Assembly (NCBI RefSeq): GCF_000336555.1
Contig: NZ_KB375281.1
Span: 2,050,030 to 2,114,029, forward strand
Origin: Afipia clevelandensis ATCC 49720
GTDB lineage: Bacteria; Pseudomonadota; Alphaproteobacteria; Rhizobiales; Xanthobacteraceae
Reading direction: 5' to 3'
DNA length: 64,000 nt
The notes beneath the pieces are model-generated. The model was not told where the DNA came from. It ran no database searches and saw nothing but the letters and a program-made list of their open reading frames with translations. Of this stretch, positions 26,796-36,051 are shown in pieces. The translations under genes were made by a program, and so were the position numbers. How positions within the stretch are numbered: position 1 is the first letter of the stretch; every line of letters begins with the position of its first letter.

Positions 26796-27689
26796 ATGTC
26801 TCTTGTCGCCACGCTCATCAGCAATCCTGCCGATCCCCAACTCGACACCACCGTGATCGACGCGGCCTGCGCCGCACTTCCCTCTCCGTCCCAGGCGGAA
26901 TGGCTGTTCGACGAGGTGGCCGCCGACATCCGCTTTAGCAGCACCGACGACATTCGCACAATTTCGGATCGCCTGCGCGCGGCCCTCAGCGAATTGCCGG
27001 TCGATGTGGTGGTGCAGCCGCAGGCCGACCGGCGCAAGAAGCTGCTGCTCGCCGATATGGACTCAACCATGATCGGGCAGGAATGCATCGACGAGCTTGC
27101 GGACTTCGCCGGTCTCAAGGCGCATGTCGCGGCGATCACCGAGCGCGCCATGCGCGGCGAGATCGCATTCGAGCCGGCGCTGCGCGAGCGCGTGGCACTG
27201 CTGAAAGACCTTCCGGTCACGGTTGTCGATGAGACCCTCAAGAACCGCATTAAGCTCACGCCCGGCGCGGTCGAACTGGTGCGCACCATGCGCGCCAACG
27301 GCGCTTACACCTGCCTCGTCTCCGGCGGTTTTACGCTGTTCACGAAACGTGTGGCCGAGATGATCGGATTCCAGGAAAACCGTGCCAACGAATTGCTGGT
27401 CGAGAACGGCAAGCTGACCGGCAAGGTCGCCGAGCCGATCCTGGGACGCGAGGCGAAGCTCGCAACGCTGGTGGACCTGCGCGAGTCCTTCGATTTCGAC
27501 AATCTGGACACGATGGTGGTCGGCGACGGCGCCAACGACCTCGCCATGATCGAACAGGCCGGCGCCGGCGTCGCCTATCATGCCAAGCCCGCAGTCGCCG
27601 CCGCGGCCGGCATGCGCATCGACCACGGCGATCTCACCGCGCTGCTATATATTCAGGGTTACAAGCGCTCAGAGTTCGTCTCAAGCTGA
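26796..27689 (+). CDS. serB: Phosphoserine phosphatase
   Basis: The last step of serine synthesis, hydrolysis of phosphoserine, is carried out by this 297-residue HAD-family enzyme. The start at 26796 gives an N-terminal regulatory region of about 80 residues before the catalytic domain. HAD motifs are all present: nucleophile DMDSTMI (near 88), VSGGFTLFT (motif II), a Lys in the GREAKL region, and [12 protein letters not shown] (motif III, near 248). The frame extends upstream as far as 26343, but that part is antisense to miaA and is not coding. A shared terminator with degP follows. Confidence 0.94.
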   Translation: MSLVATLISNPADPQLDTTVIDAACAALPSPSQAEWLFDEVAADIRFSSTDDIRTISDRLRAALSELPVDVVVQPQADRRKKLLLADMDSTMIGQECIDELADFAGLKAHVAAITERAMRGEIAFEPALRERVALLKDLPVTVVDETLKNRIKLTPGAVELVRTMRANGAYTCLVSGGFTLFTKRVAEMIGFQENRANELLVENGKLTGKVAEPILGREAKLATLVDLRESFDFDNLDTMVVGDGANDLAMIEQAGAGVAYHAKPAVAAAAGMRIDHGDLTALLYIQGYKRSEFVSS

Positions 27690-27715
27690 CGCCAATCGCG
27701 GAGACATCCGCAAAC

Positions 27716-27745
27716 AAAAGTGCCCGGCTCGCGCCGGGCATTTTG
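27716..27745. terminator. Bidirectional terminator between serB and degP
   Basis: TGCCCGGC-TCGC-GCCGGGCA forms a perfect 8-bp stem with AAAA before it and TTTT after it, so it works on both strands. It ends serB on the plus strand and degP on the minus strand. Confidence 0.9.
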
Positions 27746-27766
27746 CATTCAGTGCGGCGTAACGTT

Positions 27767-29281
27767 TCAGTTGACCGCCAGCGCGACGAAGCGCAGTTCG
27801 CCGGAACCGTTCGAGACGAGCAGCAGCACGGACTTCTTGCCGTCCTTCTTCAACTGGTCGATCCGCTTTTTCACATCGGCGGCGTTGGTGACGGCCTCCT
27901 GCGCGACCTCGACGATCACGTCGCCGGCGCTGAGGCGCTTTTCGGCCGCATCCGAGCCGCGATCGACGCCAGTGACGATGACGCCCTTGACGCTGTCCTT
28001 GATCTTGAAACGGCTGCGCAGATCCTTGGTGAGACCGGCGAGATCGAGGCCGAGCGCCTTCTGCGTGACGGTCTTCTCGGGTTCGGCCGGGCCGGTGGTC
28101 TTGGCCGAGGCCTCAACGGGCTTCTCGCCGTCATCGAGGCGACCCAATGTCACCTTTTTGGTCTCTTCCTTGCCCTTGCGGATGACGACGACATCCACCG
28201 CCTTGCCGACCGGCGAGTCGGCCACGGCGCGCGGAAGATCCTTCATCTCCTTGATGTCCTTGCCGTCGAACTTGATGACGACATCGCCCGGCTCGATGCC
28301 GGCCGGCTTGGCAGGCCCCTTGTCATCGACGCCTGCGATCAATGCGCCGCGTGCCGGCTTGATGCTGAGACTGTCGGCGATTTCATCGGTCACCTGCTGG
28401 ATGCGAACGCCGAGCCAGCCACGCCGCACTTCCTTGAACTGGCGAAGCTGATCGACCACGGCAACCACGGTCTTCGACGGCACGGCGAAGCCGATGCCGA
28501 TCGAGCCACCCGACGGCGAGATAATCGCGGTGTTCACGCCCACGACCTCACCGTCCAGATTGAACAGCGGGCCGCCCGAATTGCCGCGATTGATCGCTGC
28601 GTCGGTCTGGATGTAGTTGTCGTATGGGCCGGAATTGATGTCGCGGTTACGTGCCGAGACGATGCCGGCGGTCACCGTGCCGCCAAGGCTGAACGGATTG
28701 CCGATCGCGATCACCCATTCGCCGAGACGCAGATTGTCGGAATTGCCGAATTTCACCGCTGTGAGCTTCTTCTCCGGCGGCTTGAACTTCAGCACCGCCA
28801 GATCGCTCTTCTTGTCCTTGCCGATCAGCTCGGCCTTGATCTTGGTGCCGTCGTTGAGAATGACGTTGATTTCGTCGGCGTCGGCGATGACGTGATTGTT
28901 GGTCACAACCGTGCCGTCGGTGTCGATAATGAAACCGGAGCCGAGCGAGTTCACCTTGCGCGGCGAATTGTTGCCGCCGGGACCGCCACGGCGGTTCTTG
29001 AAGAACTCATCGAAGAATTCGCTGAAGGGCGAATCCGGCGGAAGCTGCGGATTGGCGCCGCGCCGGTTGCCACGCTCGTCGCTGCCTTTATCCCCGTCGT
29101 TGTTCTTGGCCTCCACCGTCTGCGAGGTCGAGATGTTGACGACGGCGTCAATCACCTTCTCGGCGACATCGGCGATGCCGTCCGGCCCGCGGGCCAGCGC
29201 CGGTGTTGCGGCGAGGGCAAGCCCAACAGCCGCGGCAAGCGGCAAGACGCGGCGGCTCAATGCTTGAAGCGCATCGGACAT
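27767..29281 (-). CDS. degP: Do-family periplasmic serine protease
   Basis: This protein degrades or refolds damaged envelope proteins. It has 504 residues from the ATG at 29281, where AGGAG precedes and a signal peptide follows at once (cleavage near ALA-RG). The trypsin-like domain contains the catalytic triad in TNNHVIADAD (His), KKSDLAVLKF (Asp) and RGNSGGPLFN (Ser). Two PDZ domains follow (about 265-350 and 390-495). A linker rich in Asn, Gly and Arg near 60-85 is unusual. The naming DegP, DegQ or MucD cannot be separated by eye. It lies downstream of hflK-hflC and the DUF2065 gene, a common membrane-quality-control grouping. Confidence 0.93.
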   Translation of the reverse strand: MSDALQALSRRVLPLAAAVGLALAATPALARGPDGIADVAEKVIDAVVNISTSQTVEAKNNDGDKGSDERGNRRGANPQLPPDSPFSEFFDEFFKNRRGGPGGNNSPRKVNSLGSGFIIDTDGTVVTNNHVIADADEINVILNDGTKIKAELIGKDKKSDLAVLKFKPPEKKLTAVKFGNSDNLRLGEWVIAIGNPFSLGGTVTAGIVSARNRDINSGPYDNYIQTDAAINRGNSGGPLFNLDGEVVGVNTAIISPSGGSIGIGFAVPSKTVVAVVDQLRQFKEVRRGWLGVRIQQVTDEIADSLSIKPARGALIAGVDDKGPAKPAGIEPGDVVIKFDGKDIKEMKDLPRAVADSPVGKAVDVVVIRKGKEETKKVTLGRLDDGEKPVEASAKTTGPAEPEKTVTQKALGLDLAGLTKDLRSRFKIKDSVKGVIVTGVDRGSDAAEKRLSAGDVIVEVAQEAVTNAADVKKRIDQLKKDGKKSVLLLVSNGSGELRFVALAVN

Positions 29282-29399
29282 GGTCGGAAAGTCTCCTGAA
29301 AAGAGGCTGAGAATTCGGCGCCAGATTGCGCCTGAAAGCGATGGGTACGCAAGCACTGCCATTGCGCGGAGTTCCAGCGATCAACCGGGGGATTGCGGC

Positions 29400-29438
29400 A
29401 AAAACCCGGCCATGCGTCTCACAACAGCGTCAGCCGGG
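29400..29438 (-). terminator. Terminator after the DUF2065 gene
   Basis: A stem GCCCGGC/GCCGGGT with a 22-base loop on the minus strand runs into TTTTTGCC, just past the stop at 29447. It separates hflK-hflC-DUF2065 from degP, which should then have its own promoter. Confidence 0.65.
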
Positions 29439-29446
29439 CTGGATCC

Positions 29447-29647
29447 TTAGTGACGCACCAGCCAGATCAGAAACAGACCGATCACCGCAGATACAAGCCC
29501 GACGATGCGCAGGATATTGTCCGGCGATGCCAATGCACTTTGCATCGCTGAGCGCATCCAGTTCGGGAGCGCCGTAAACAAGAGGCCCTCCAGAACCAGC
29601 ATGACTCCAATCCCGACAAGAAGGTCACCGTAACCGAACGACTTCAT
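29447..29647 (-). CDS. DUF2065 family small membrane protein
   Basis: This 66-residue protein has two hydrophobic helices (about 8-30 and 46-63), pattern and length matching DUF2065, a family of unknown function often found next to hflC. The ATG at 29647 is used; an upstream TTG extension is not needed. It follows hflC by 42 bp on the same strand, so it is probably part of the hflKC transcript and may assist the HflKC-FtsH complex, which is an inference from gene neighbourhood only. Confidence 0.78.
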   Translation of the reverse strand: MKSFGYGDLLVGIGVMLVLEGLLFTALPNWMRSAMQSALASPDNILRIVGLVSAVIGLFLIWLVRH

Positions 29648-29689
29648 CCGATCACGGCTCCTGCCCAATTCCGCCCCGCGCGCTGCATC

Positions 29690-30589
29690 TTAACGCGCGG
29701 CGCCGGTAGCGGCCGCAGGCTTGCCAGCCGGATTTGCGAAGTACCGGAAGAACTCCGAATCCGGCCGCAGCAGGAAGCGGGTGTCATTGCTCTTCAGGCT
29801 GGCCTCATAGGCCGACATCGAGCGATAGAACGCGAAGAAGTCCGCATCCTTGCCATAGGCCTCGGCGAACAGACGGTTGCGCTCGCCGTCGCCTTCACCG
29901 CGGATCTGTTCCGCCTGCGAATTGGCGTCGGCGATGATCACCGTGGCTTCGCGGTCGGCACGGGAGCGGATTTCCTGCGCCTTCTGGCCGCCCTGCGCGC
30001 GGAACTCGGCTGCTTCGCGCTGGCGTTCGGTCTGCATGCGCTGATAGACCGCCTGGCTGTTCTGCTCAGGCAAATCGGCACGGCGGATACGAACGTCCAC
30101 CACCGAAATGCCGTAGCTCGTGGTTTCGCGGTCGAGCTGCTTCTGAATCCGGCTCATCAGCACATCGCGCTCGTCACGCACCACGTTGATGAAGGTGACT
30201 TCACCGAGCACGCGGCGCAGCGACGCGTTCAGCAGCGTGGTAAGCTGGATGTTGGCGGCCTGGATCGAACCGAGGGTCTGATAGAACCGCAGCGGATCCT
30301 TGATGCGATAGCGTGCGAAAGCATCAACGACGAGACGCTTCTGGTCCGACGCGATCACTTCCTGTGCCGGGTTTTCCAGATCGAGAATGCGCTTGTCGAT
30401 GCTGATCACGGTGTCGATGAACGGCACCTTGAAGTTCAGACCGGGTGTGGTGACGACACGCACCGGCTCGCCGAGGCGAACCAGCAGAACCTGCTGCGTC
30501 TCGCTTACAGTGAACAGCGAACTGTAGCCGACCACGACGGCGACCAACACCACGAAAAGAGCGACGATACCTGCGATGCCGTTTTTCAT
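29690..30589 (-). CDS. hflC: HflC, SPFH-domain regulator of the FtsH protease
   Basis: The 299 residues hold one N-terminal membrane anchor (about 6-25) followed by an SPFH/band 7 domain (about 25-190) in the periplasm and a helical C-terminal region rich in Arg, Glu and Ala (about 190-260) that forms the coiled-coil cage wall with HflK. The QQVLLVRLGEPVRVV and ERDVLMSRIQKQLDRET stretches are typical. The start overlaps the hflK stop by 4 bases (ATGA). With HflK it encloses FtsH and modulates its degradation of membrane proteins. Confidence 0.95.
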   Translation of the reverse strand: MKNGIAGIVALFVVLVAVVVGYSSLFTVSETQQVLLVRLGEPVRVVTTPGLNFKVPFIDTVISIDKRILDLENPAQEVIASDQKRLVVDAFARYRIKDPLRFYQTLGSIQAANIQLTTLLNASLRRVLGEVTFINVVRDERDVLMSRIQKQLDRETTSYGISVVDVRIRRADLPEQNSQAVYQRMQTERQREAAEFRAQGGQKAQEIRSRADREATVIIADANSQAEQIRGEGDGERNRLFAEAYGKDADFFAFYRSMSAYEASLKSNDTRFLLRPDSEFFRYFANPAGKPAAATGAAR

Positions 30590-31728
30590 CGGTTGCTCCC
30601 GCCCTGTTGCGGCGCTGCCGGCGTTGTGCGGCGTCCAATCTCGTTCAATGGCAGATAAGGCACGACGCCCGGCCCCGACCCGTTCACGCCCTGATCGAGC
30701 ACGAGCTTGTCAGATCCGCCGAGCACGCGCTCCATCGTTTCCAGATAGATGCGCTGCCGCGTGACGTCCGGCGCCTTCTTGTATTCTTCATAGACCTTCA
30801 GGAAGCGCGCGCTCTGGCCCTTGGCTTCGGCGACCGCCTGCTCCTTGTAGCCTTCGGCGACCTGCAGAATCTGCGCAGCACGGCCGCGCGCATCAGGGAT
30901 GATGCGGTTGGCATAGGTCTGCGCTTCGTTCTGAACACGCTCGAAATCGGCGCGGGCCGCCTGAACATCGCGGAATGCGTCGATGACCTGCTGCGGCGGA
31001 TCGACCTTCTGCATCTGCACCTGCTGGATCAGGATGCCGGCGCCGTAACTGTCGAGCGTCTTCTGCATCAGTTCGAGCACGGCAGCTTCGGTCTGCGTGC
31101 GCGCACCGGTCAGGATCGGCTGGATCTGCGAGCGGCCGATCACGTCGCGCATCGCGCTTTCCGCGACCGCCTTCACGGTGCCTTCCGGATTCTGAATGTT
31201 GAAAAGGAAGTCACCGACGCCATCCGGCTTGATGCGCCAGAGTACGGTGAAATCCACGTCGACGATGTTTTCGTCGCCGGTCAGCATAAGGCTTTCTTCC
31301 GGCACATCGCGAATAGTTGTGCCGCCGCCGCGGCGCGAGTCGTCGACCACGCGCATGCCGATGCTGAGTGTGGATACGCGCAGCGCCTTCGGCAGCAGCA
31401 CGGTCTCGATTGGATACGGCAGATGATAGTTCAGGCCAGGCTGAACGGTGCGGACATGCTTGCCGAACCGCAGCACGACGCCGAGTTCTTCGGATTGGAC
31501 GCGGAAGAAACCGGACAGTCCCCAGATCGCCAGCGCGGCGACCAGCACCAGCGCGATGCCGACGCCGCTGAAGTTTCCTCCCGGAAGCATCGTCTGCAGC
31601 TTGTCCTGACCGCGCCGCAGAAGGTCCTCAAGATCGGGCGGCCTCGGGCCTGGCGATTGCGGTCCGGAGCCCCAGGGACCCTTCGGACCGGAGCCCCAGG
31701 GGCCTCCGCCTTGATTCTTCCACGGCAT
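30586..31728 (-). CDS. hflK: HflK, SPFH-domain regulator of the FtsH protease
   Basis: This 380-residue partner of HflC starts at the ATG at 31728 (MPWKNQGGGPWGSGPKG), the usual Gly/Pro/Trp-rich cytoplasmic tail. A single membrane helix follows (about 58-80), then the SPFH domain with EELGVVLRFGKHVRTVQPGL and a helical C-terminal part. The longer frame to 31764 adds residues with no family support. No terminator separates it from hflC. The 211-bp gap upstream to folA should contain its promoter, but I could not fix its boxes. Confidence 0.95.
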   Translation of the reverse strand: MPWKNQGGGPWGSGPKGPWGSGPQSPGPRPPDLEDLLRRGQDKLQTMLPGGNFSGVGIALVLVAALAIWGLSGFFRVQSEELGVVLRFGKHVRTVQPGLNYHLPYPIETVLLPKALRVSTLSIGMRVVDDSRRGGGTTIRDVPEESLMLTGDENIVDVDFTVLWRIKPDGVGDFLFNIQNPEGTVKAVAESAMRDVIGRSQIQPILTGARTQTEAAVLELMQKTLDSYGAGILIQQVQMQKVDPPQQVIDAFRDVQAARADFERVQNEAQTYANRIIPDARGRAAQILQVAEGYKEQAVAEAKGQSARFLKVYEEYKKAPDVTRQRIYLETMERVLGGSDKLVLDQGVNGSGPGVVPYLPLNEIGRRTTPAAPQQGGSNR

Positions 31729-31906
31729 CGTCAATCTCCTCCGCGCGAAGCTGGCGCTCCGCAAACTGCTGGAAACTCGTCGAACGCATCAAAACTCTTG
31801 GGGCCTTATAGGGGACGCGCCCGGTCCTTACAACGCAGGGCGTTGTGCCTCGAGAGCTATGGTGCGGGGTAAATTTGTCAATGGAAACATCGCGAAACGG
31901 AGTTAA

Positions 31907-31923
31907 TGCCGCAGCGTGCGGCA
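31907..31923 (-). terminator. Possible folA terminator
   Basis: TGCCGC-ACGCT-GCGGCA on the minus strand, 17 bases past the folA stop, is followed only by TTAACT. It is a short stem with a poor T-tract, so the call is weak. Confidence 0.4.
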
Positions 31924-31939
31924 CTATGCATCGCAGGTC

Positions 31940-32470
31940 CTAGCGCCGTCTTTCATAGGTGACGTAGGAGAAATCGACCGTATCGCCGTCCGCCCTTGAA
32001 TGGCGGGTTCTTGCTGTTTCCTGCCATTCAGCAAGATCCACCGGCTTCAGGAACGTGTCGCCTTCCGGTGTCGCATGAACCTCAGTGATTTCCAGCCTGT
32101 CGGCTTTGGTCAACCATTGCGCAAAGATCTCGGCGCCGCCGATCACCATGATCTCAGTGACGAAACGCCGCAGCGCATCGCCCTGCGCAACATCGCGCGC
32201 GGCATCGAGCGATGTCGCAACCACAATGCCCGGCGCCTGAAAAGCCTTGTCGCGCGTCACAACGATGTTGGTACGGCCCGGCAAAGGGCGTCCGATGGAG
32301 GCGTATGTCTTGCGGCCCATAATGACAGGCCGCCCCATCGTGATCGCCTTGAGGCGCTTGAGATCGGACCTGAGATGCCACGGCATCGCATTATTGAGGC
32401 CGATCACGCCATTCTCCGCGACGGCGACGACAAAGACGATCTGCAGACGTGAGACCGTCGGCGCGCTCAC
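31940..32470 (-). CDS. folA: Dihydrofolate reductase
   Basis: The enzyme regenerates tetrahydrofolate after thymidylate synthesis. The 176 residues start at a GTG at 32470 that overlaps the thyA stop (GTGA), which is stronger than the long frame extending upstream antisense through thyA. Family motifs are [24 protein letters not shown] (substrate and NADPH site), [18 protein letters not shown], and [10 protein letters not shown]. The coupling with thyA is the classical thymidylate cycle arrangement. Confidence 0.95.
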   Translation of the reverse strand: MSAPTVSRLQIVFVVAVAENGVIGLNNAMPWHLRSDLKRLKAITMGRPVIMGRKTYASIGRPLPGRTNIVVTRDKAFQAPGIVVATSLDAARDVAQGDALRRFVTEIMVIGGAEIFAQWLTKADRLEITEVHATPEGDTFLKPVDLAEWQETARTRHSRADGDTVDFSYVTYERRR

Positions 32471-33261
32471 ACCGCAACCTCGGCCTTGATGTGCGGATGC
32501 GGGTCGTAGTTCTCGAGCGTGAAGTCCTCGTAGCGGAACGAGAAGATGTCCTTCACATCGGGATTGATCTTCATGGTCGGCAGCGGACGCGTCGGGCGCG
32601 TGAGCTGCAGCCGCGCCTGATCGAGATGATTGAGATAAAGATGAGTGTCGCCGAACGAATGCACGAAGTCGCCCGGCTTCAGTCCCGTCACCTGCGCGAC
32701 CATCATGGTCAGCAGCGCGTAGGACGCGATGTTGAACGGCACGCCGAGGAAGACGTCGGCGGAGCGTTGATAAAGCTGGCACGACAGCTTGCCGTTCGCG
32801 ACATAGAACTGGAACAGGCAATGGCACGGCGGCAACGCCATCTTGTCCACTTCCGCCGGATTCCACGCACTGACGATCAGGCGGCGCGAGTCCGGATTTT
32901 TCCGGATCATCTCGATCACATTGGAAATCTGGTCAATCGTGCCGCCATCCGGCGCGGGCCATGAACGCCACTGCGAACCGTAGACCGGGCCGAGATTGCC
33001 GTTCTCGTCGGCCCACTCGTCCCAGATGCGCACGCCGTTGTCGTTCAGATATTTGATGTTGGTGTCGCCCGCCAGAAACCACAACAGTTCATGGACGATC
33101 GACTTCAGATGCAGCTTCTTGGTGGTGAGCATCGGAAACCCCGACGCCAGATTGAACCGCATCTGGTGACCGAAAATCGACAGCGTCCCGGTCCCGGTGC
33201 GGTCGGTCTTTTTCGCACCGTCGGCGAGAATGCGTTCGAGCAGATCGTGATACTGGTTCAT
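32467..33261 (-). CDS. thyA: Thymidylate synthase (ThyA type)
   Basis: The 264-residue enzyme methylates dUMP to dTMP using methylenetetrahydrofolate; the length equals that of the E. coli enzyme. The catalytic cysteine lies in [13 protein letters not shown] (near 146), with the phosphate-binding [10 protein letters not shown] and the C-terminal [11 protein letters not shown] end also present. The ATG at 33261 starts [18 protein letters not shown], the usual opening. folA overlaps its 3' end by 4 bases. Confidence 0.97.
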   Translation of the reverse strand: MNQYHDLLERILADGAKKTDRTGTGTLSIFGHQMRFNLASGFPMLTTKKLHLKSIVHELLWFLAGDTNIKYLNDNGVRIWDEWADENGNLGPVYGSQWRSWPAPDGGTIDQISNVIEMIRKNPDSRRLIVSAWNPAEVDKMALPPCHCLFQFYVANGKLSCQLYQRSADVFLGVPFNIASYALLTMMVAQVTGLKPGDFVHSFGDTHLYLNHLDQARLQLTRPTRPLPTMKINPDVKDIFSFRYEDFTLENYDPHPHIKAEVAV

Positions 33262-33359
33262 GGGTCTATCTAGCCGTGAGACGGGGCTCGCGTCTGCGCC
33301 GATGTGATTCCCGGAAGGGAATTATACCCTGAAAAGTGGTCGCCCAGGGCCCAAAGACA

Positions 33360-33385
33360 AGGGGCGGAACCTGCGTCCCGCCCCT
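33360..33385 (-). terminator. Terminator after tctC
   Basis: On the minus strand AGGGGCGG and CCGCCCCT make an 8-bp stem with a 10-base loop, followed by TGTCTTTG. It lies 27 bases past the tctC stop. Confidence 0.72.
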
Positions 33386-33412
33386 GCTTAACTGCTTGAT
33401 TTCAACCGGTTC

Positions 33413-34396
33413 TCAGTTGAGCGGCTTGAGCACGCCCGACCACTTGGTGATTTCGCTGTCGACCAGTTTCTTCAGCGATTCCGGCGTGCGCTCCTCCGGC
33501 TTCGGAATCACGCTGCCGAGGTCGAGCAGGCGCTTCTTGACGCCTTCATCATCCAGCGCCTTGACCAGCGCGGCGTTGAGCTTGGCCACGATCGGGGCCG
33601 GCGTGCCCTTCGGTGCGAAGATCGCGTTCCAGGCCTGGGCCTGATACTCGGGCAAACCGGCTTCCGCGGTGGTCGGAACGTCCGGCAGCGACGGATTGCG
33701 CTCAGGCGTCGCCACGGCGTAGGCCTTGATGGTGCCGCCCTTGATCTGCGGCACGGCGTTGACGATCTGGTCGCACATGTAGTCGACCTGTCCGCCGACC
33801 AGCGCGTTCATCGCTGGTCCGGTGCCGTTGAACGGCACGCCGGTGGGATTGATCTTCAGCACCGAGTCCAGAAGCTGGCACGAGGTGTAGGACACCGAGC
33901 CGACGCCCGCATGCGCTTCATTGAGCTTGTCGGTGTTGGCCTTCAGGTAGGCCACGAATTCCTTGAGATCCTTCGGCGGGAAGTCCTTGCGCGCCAGGAT
34001 CAGGATCGGCGTGCCGGCCACGAGGCCGACCGGTTCGAAATCCCTGGAGGGATGATAGGCGAGCTTCGGATACAGCGGCACCGACGCAGCGTGGGTGCCC
34101 ATGTGGCCGGTGATCAGGGTGTAACCGTCCGGCGCGGCCTTGGATGCGCGCGTCGATGCGGTGGTGCCGCCGGCTCCGACCACGTTTTCGATCACGATGG
34201 TCTGGCCAAGGGTCTGCTGCATGTGGCCGGTGACGATGCGCGCGATGACGTCGGTCGGACCGCCGGCCGCGAACGGCACGATCATGGTGATATTCCGGGT
34301 CGGATAATCCTGCGCCTGGACGGGACCTGCAGCCAGACCGGCGGCGGTCAGCGCGGAAAACCCGCACGTCGCAAGCATACGCTTTAACAAATTCAT
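33413..34396 (-). CDS. tctC: Tripartite tricarboxylate transporter substrate-binding protein (TctC/Bug family)
   Basis: This 327-residue periplasmic receptor has a signal peptide (about 1-28, cleavage after VQA). The mature start DYPTRNITMIVPFAAGGPTDVIAR is the Bug-family signature, whose loop binds a carboxylate of the ligand. The GHMGTHAASVPLYPKLAYHP and ARKDFPPKDLKEFVAY stretches also fit. It is transcribed after tctA across a 127-bp gap containing a strong terminator-like hairpin. Ligands in this family include citrate, tartrate, terephthalate and amino acids; none can be singled out. Confidence 0.9.
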   Translation of the reverse strand: MNLLKRMLATCGFSALTAAGLAAGPVQAQDYPTRNITMIVPFAAGGPTDVIARIVTGHMQQTLGQTIVIENVVGAGGTTASTRASKAAPDGYTLITGHMGTHAASVPLYPKLAYHPSRDFEPVGLVAGTPILILARKDFPPKDLKEFVAYLKANTDKLNEAHAGVGSVSYTSCQLLDSVLKINPTGVPFNGTGPAMNALVGGQVDYMCDQIVNAVPQIKGGTIKAYAVATPERNPSLPDVPTTAEAGLPEYQAQAWNAIFAPKGTPAPIVAKLNAALVKALDDEGVKKRLLDLGSVIPKPEERTPESLKKLVDSEITKWSGVLKPLN

Positions 34397-34423
34397 TGGG
34401 CTCTCCCGAGTAAGTACCGATCA

Positions 34424-34460
34424 AAATCCGGCCCGGCAGTCAGAGCACCACCGGGCCGGA
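34424..34460 (-). terminator. Terminator-like hairpin between tctA and tctC
   Basis: A perfect 10-bp stem (TCCGGCCCGG and its complement, 13-base loop) is followed on the minus strand by TTTTGATC, only 28 bases before the tctC ATG. It should reduce read-through into tctC or protect the mRNA end. Confidence 0.75.
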
Positions 34461-34523
34461 AAAGTCCATTCAACTTGCCGCCAAGACAGATGGAAGAAGC
34501 GCGGCTCAACGCCGCACGTCTTC

Positions 34524-36044
34524 TCAGTTTTCAGACTCGACGAAGACCTCATCGCGCTTCTTGCGCAATGCGGGCAGCAGCGAGAGGATCAGCAGGAAGG
34601 CCGCAATTGCCATCAGCGTGGCGGACAGCGGCCGCGTCAGGAACACCGACCAGTCGCCGCGCGAGATCAGAAGCGCGCGGCGCAGGTTTTCTTCCATCAG
34701 CGGGCCGAGCACCATGCCGAGCAGCATGGGTGCGGGCTCGAAGTCATGCTTCACCAGCCAGTAGCCAACAAGGCCGAAGGCCGCCGTCAGCACCACGTCC
34801 ATCGGCGCGTTGTTCACCGAATAGATGCCGATGGCGCAGAAGATGACGATGCACGGAAACAGCAGCCGGTAAGGCACCCGCAACAGGCGCACCCAGACGC
34901 CCACCATCGGCAGGTTGATGACCAGCAGCATCAGGTTGCCGATCCACATCGAGGCGATCATGCCCCAGACCAGTTCCGGCTGCTTCTGCATCACCTGCGG
35001 ACCGGGCACGATGCCATGAATGGTCATGGCGCCGACCATCAGCGCCATCACGGCGTTCGGCGGAATGCCGAGCGTCAGCAGCGGGATGAACGAAGTCTGC
35101 GCCGCGGCGTTGTTGGCGCTTTCAGGAGCGGCCACGCCTTCGATCGCGCCGCGGCCGAAACGTTGCGGATGTTTCGATATCTTCTTCTCGAACGTGTAGG
35201 CGGCGAAAGACGCAATCACCGCGCCTCCGCCGGGCAGGATGCCGAGGATCGAGCCCAGCACCGTGCCGCGCAGAATGGCGGGGGTCGAATCCTTGATGTC
35301 CTTCTTTGTCGGCATCAATCCGGAGATCTTCTGCTGCACCAGATCCCGGTCCATCGACGCACCGGGGTCCAGGTTGCGGATGATCTCGGCGAAGCCGAAC
35401 AGACCCATCGCCACGGTAGCGAAACCAAGACCGTCTGCGAGTTCGGGAATGTTGAAAGACATGCGCGACGCGCCGGTTTCGATGTCGGAGCCGACCATCG
35501 ACAGCAGCACACCGAAGGCGATCATCGCGATGGCCTTGAGAACCGAGCCCTTCGCGAGCACCACGGCGAAGATCAGGCCGAGCACCATCAGCGAGAAATA
35601 CTCCGCCGGACCGAACGCCAGCGCGAGCTTGGTCAGCGGCGCGCCGAGCAATGCGATCAGCACGGTGGCGACGCAGCCCGCGAAGAACGAGCCGATGGCG
35701 GCGATGGCGAGCGCCGGACCGGCGCGGCCCTGCTTGGCCATCTGGAAGCCGTCAAGCGCGGTCACCACGGAGCCCGCCTCGCCCGGAATGTTGACCAGGA
35801 TCGAGGTGGTCGAGCCGCCGTACTGCGCTCCGTAATAAATGCCCGCGAGCATGATCAGCGCGCCGACCGGAGGAAGACCGAACGTGATCGGCAGCAGCAT
35901 CGCGACGGTCGCGATGGTGCCGATGCCGGGCAGCACGCCGACAAGTGTGCCGACCAGAGCGCCGATCAGGCAGAGGCCGAGATTGACAGGCGAAAACGCG
36001 ACGCCGAAACCGAGGGCGAGGTGCGAGAAAATATCGAGATCCAT
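34524..36044 (-). CDS. tctA: Tripartite tricarboxylate transporter large permease (TctA)
   Basis: This 506-residue permease has about 12 hydrophobic segments. TctA landmarks are GTLVGVLPGIGTIATVAMLLP near 32-52, YGAQYGGSTTSILVNIPGE near 72-90 and LGILPGGGAVIASFAAY near 260. It moves the substrate delivered by TctC using an ion gradient. The ATG at 36044 lies 7 bp after the tctB stop; a longer frame to 36098 overlaps tctB and is not needed. Confidence 0.93.
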   Translation of the reverse strand: MDLDIFSHLALGFGVAFSPVNLGLCLIGALVGTLVGVLPGIGTIATVAMLLPITFGLPPVGALIMLAGIYYGAQYGGSTTSILVNIPGEAGSVVTALDGFQMAKQGRAGPALAIAAIGSFFAGCVATVLIALLGAPLTKLALAFGPAEYFSLMVLGLIFAVVLAKGSVLKAIAMIAFGVLLSMVGSDIETGASRMSFNIPELADGLGFATVAMGLFGFAEIIRNLDPGASMDRDLVQQKISGLMPTKKDIKDSTPAILRGTVLGSILGILPGGGAVIASFAAYTFEKKISKHPQRFGRGAIEGVAAPESANNAAAQTSFIPLLTLGIPPNAVMALMVGAMTIHGIVPGPQVMQKQPELVWGMIASMWIGNLMLLVINLPMVGVWVRLLRVPYRLLFPCIVIFCAIGIYSVNNAPMDVVLTAAFGLVGYWLVKHDFEPAPMLLGMVLGPLMEENLRRALLISRGDWSVFLTRPLSATLMAIAAFLLILSLLPALRKKRDEVFVESEN

Positions 36045-36051
36045 GATGCCC

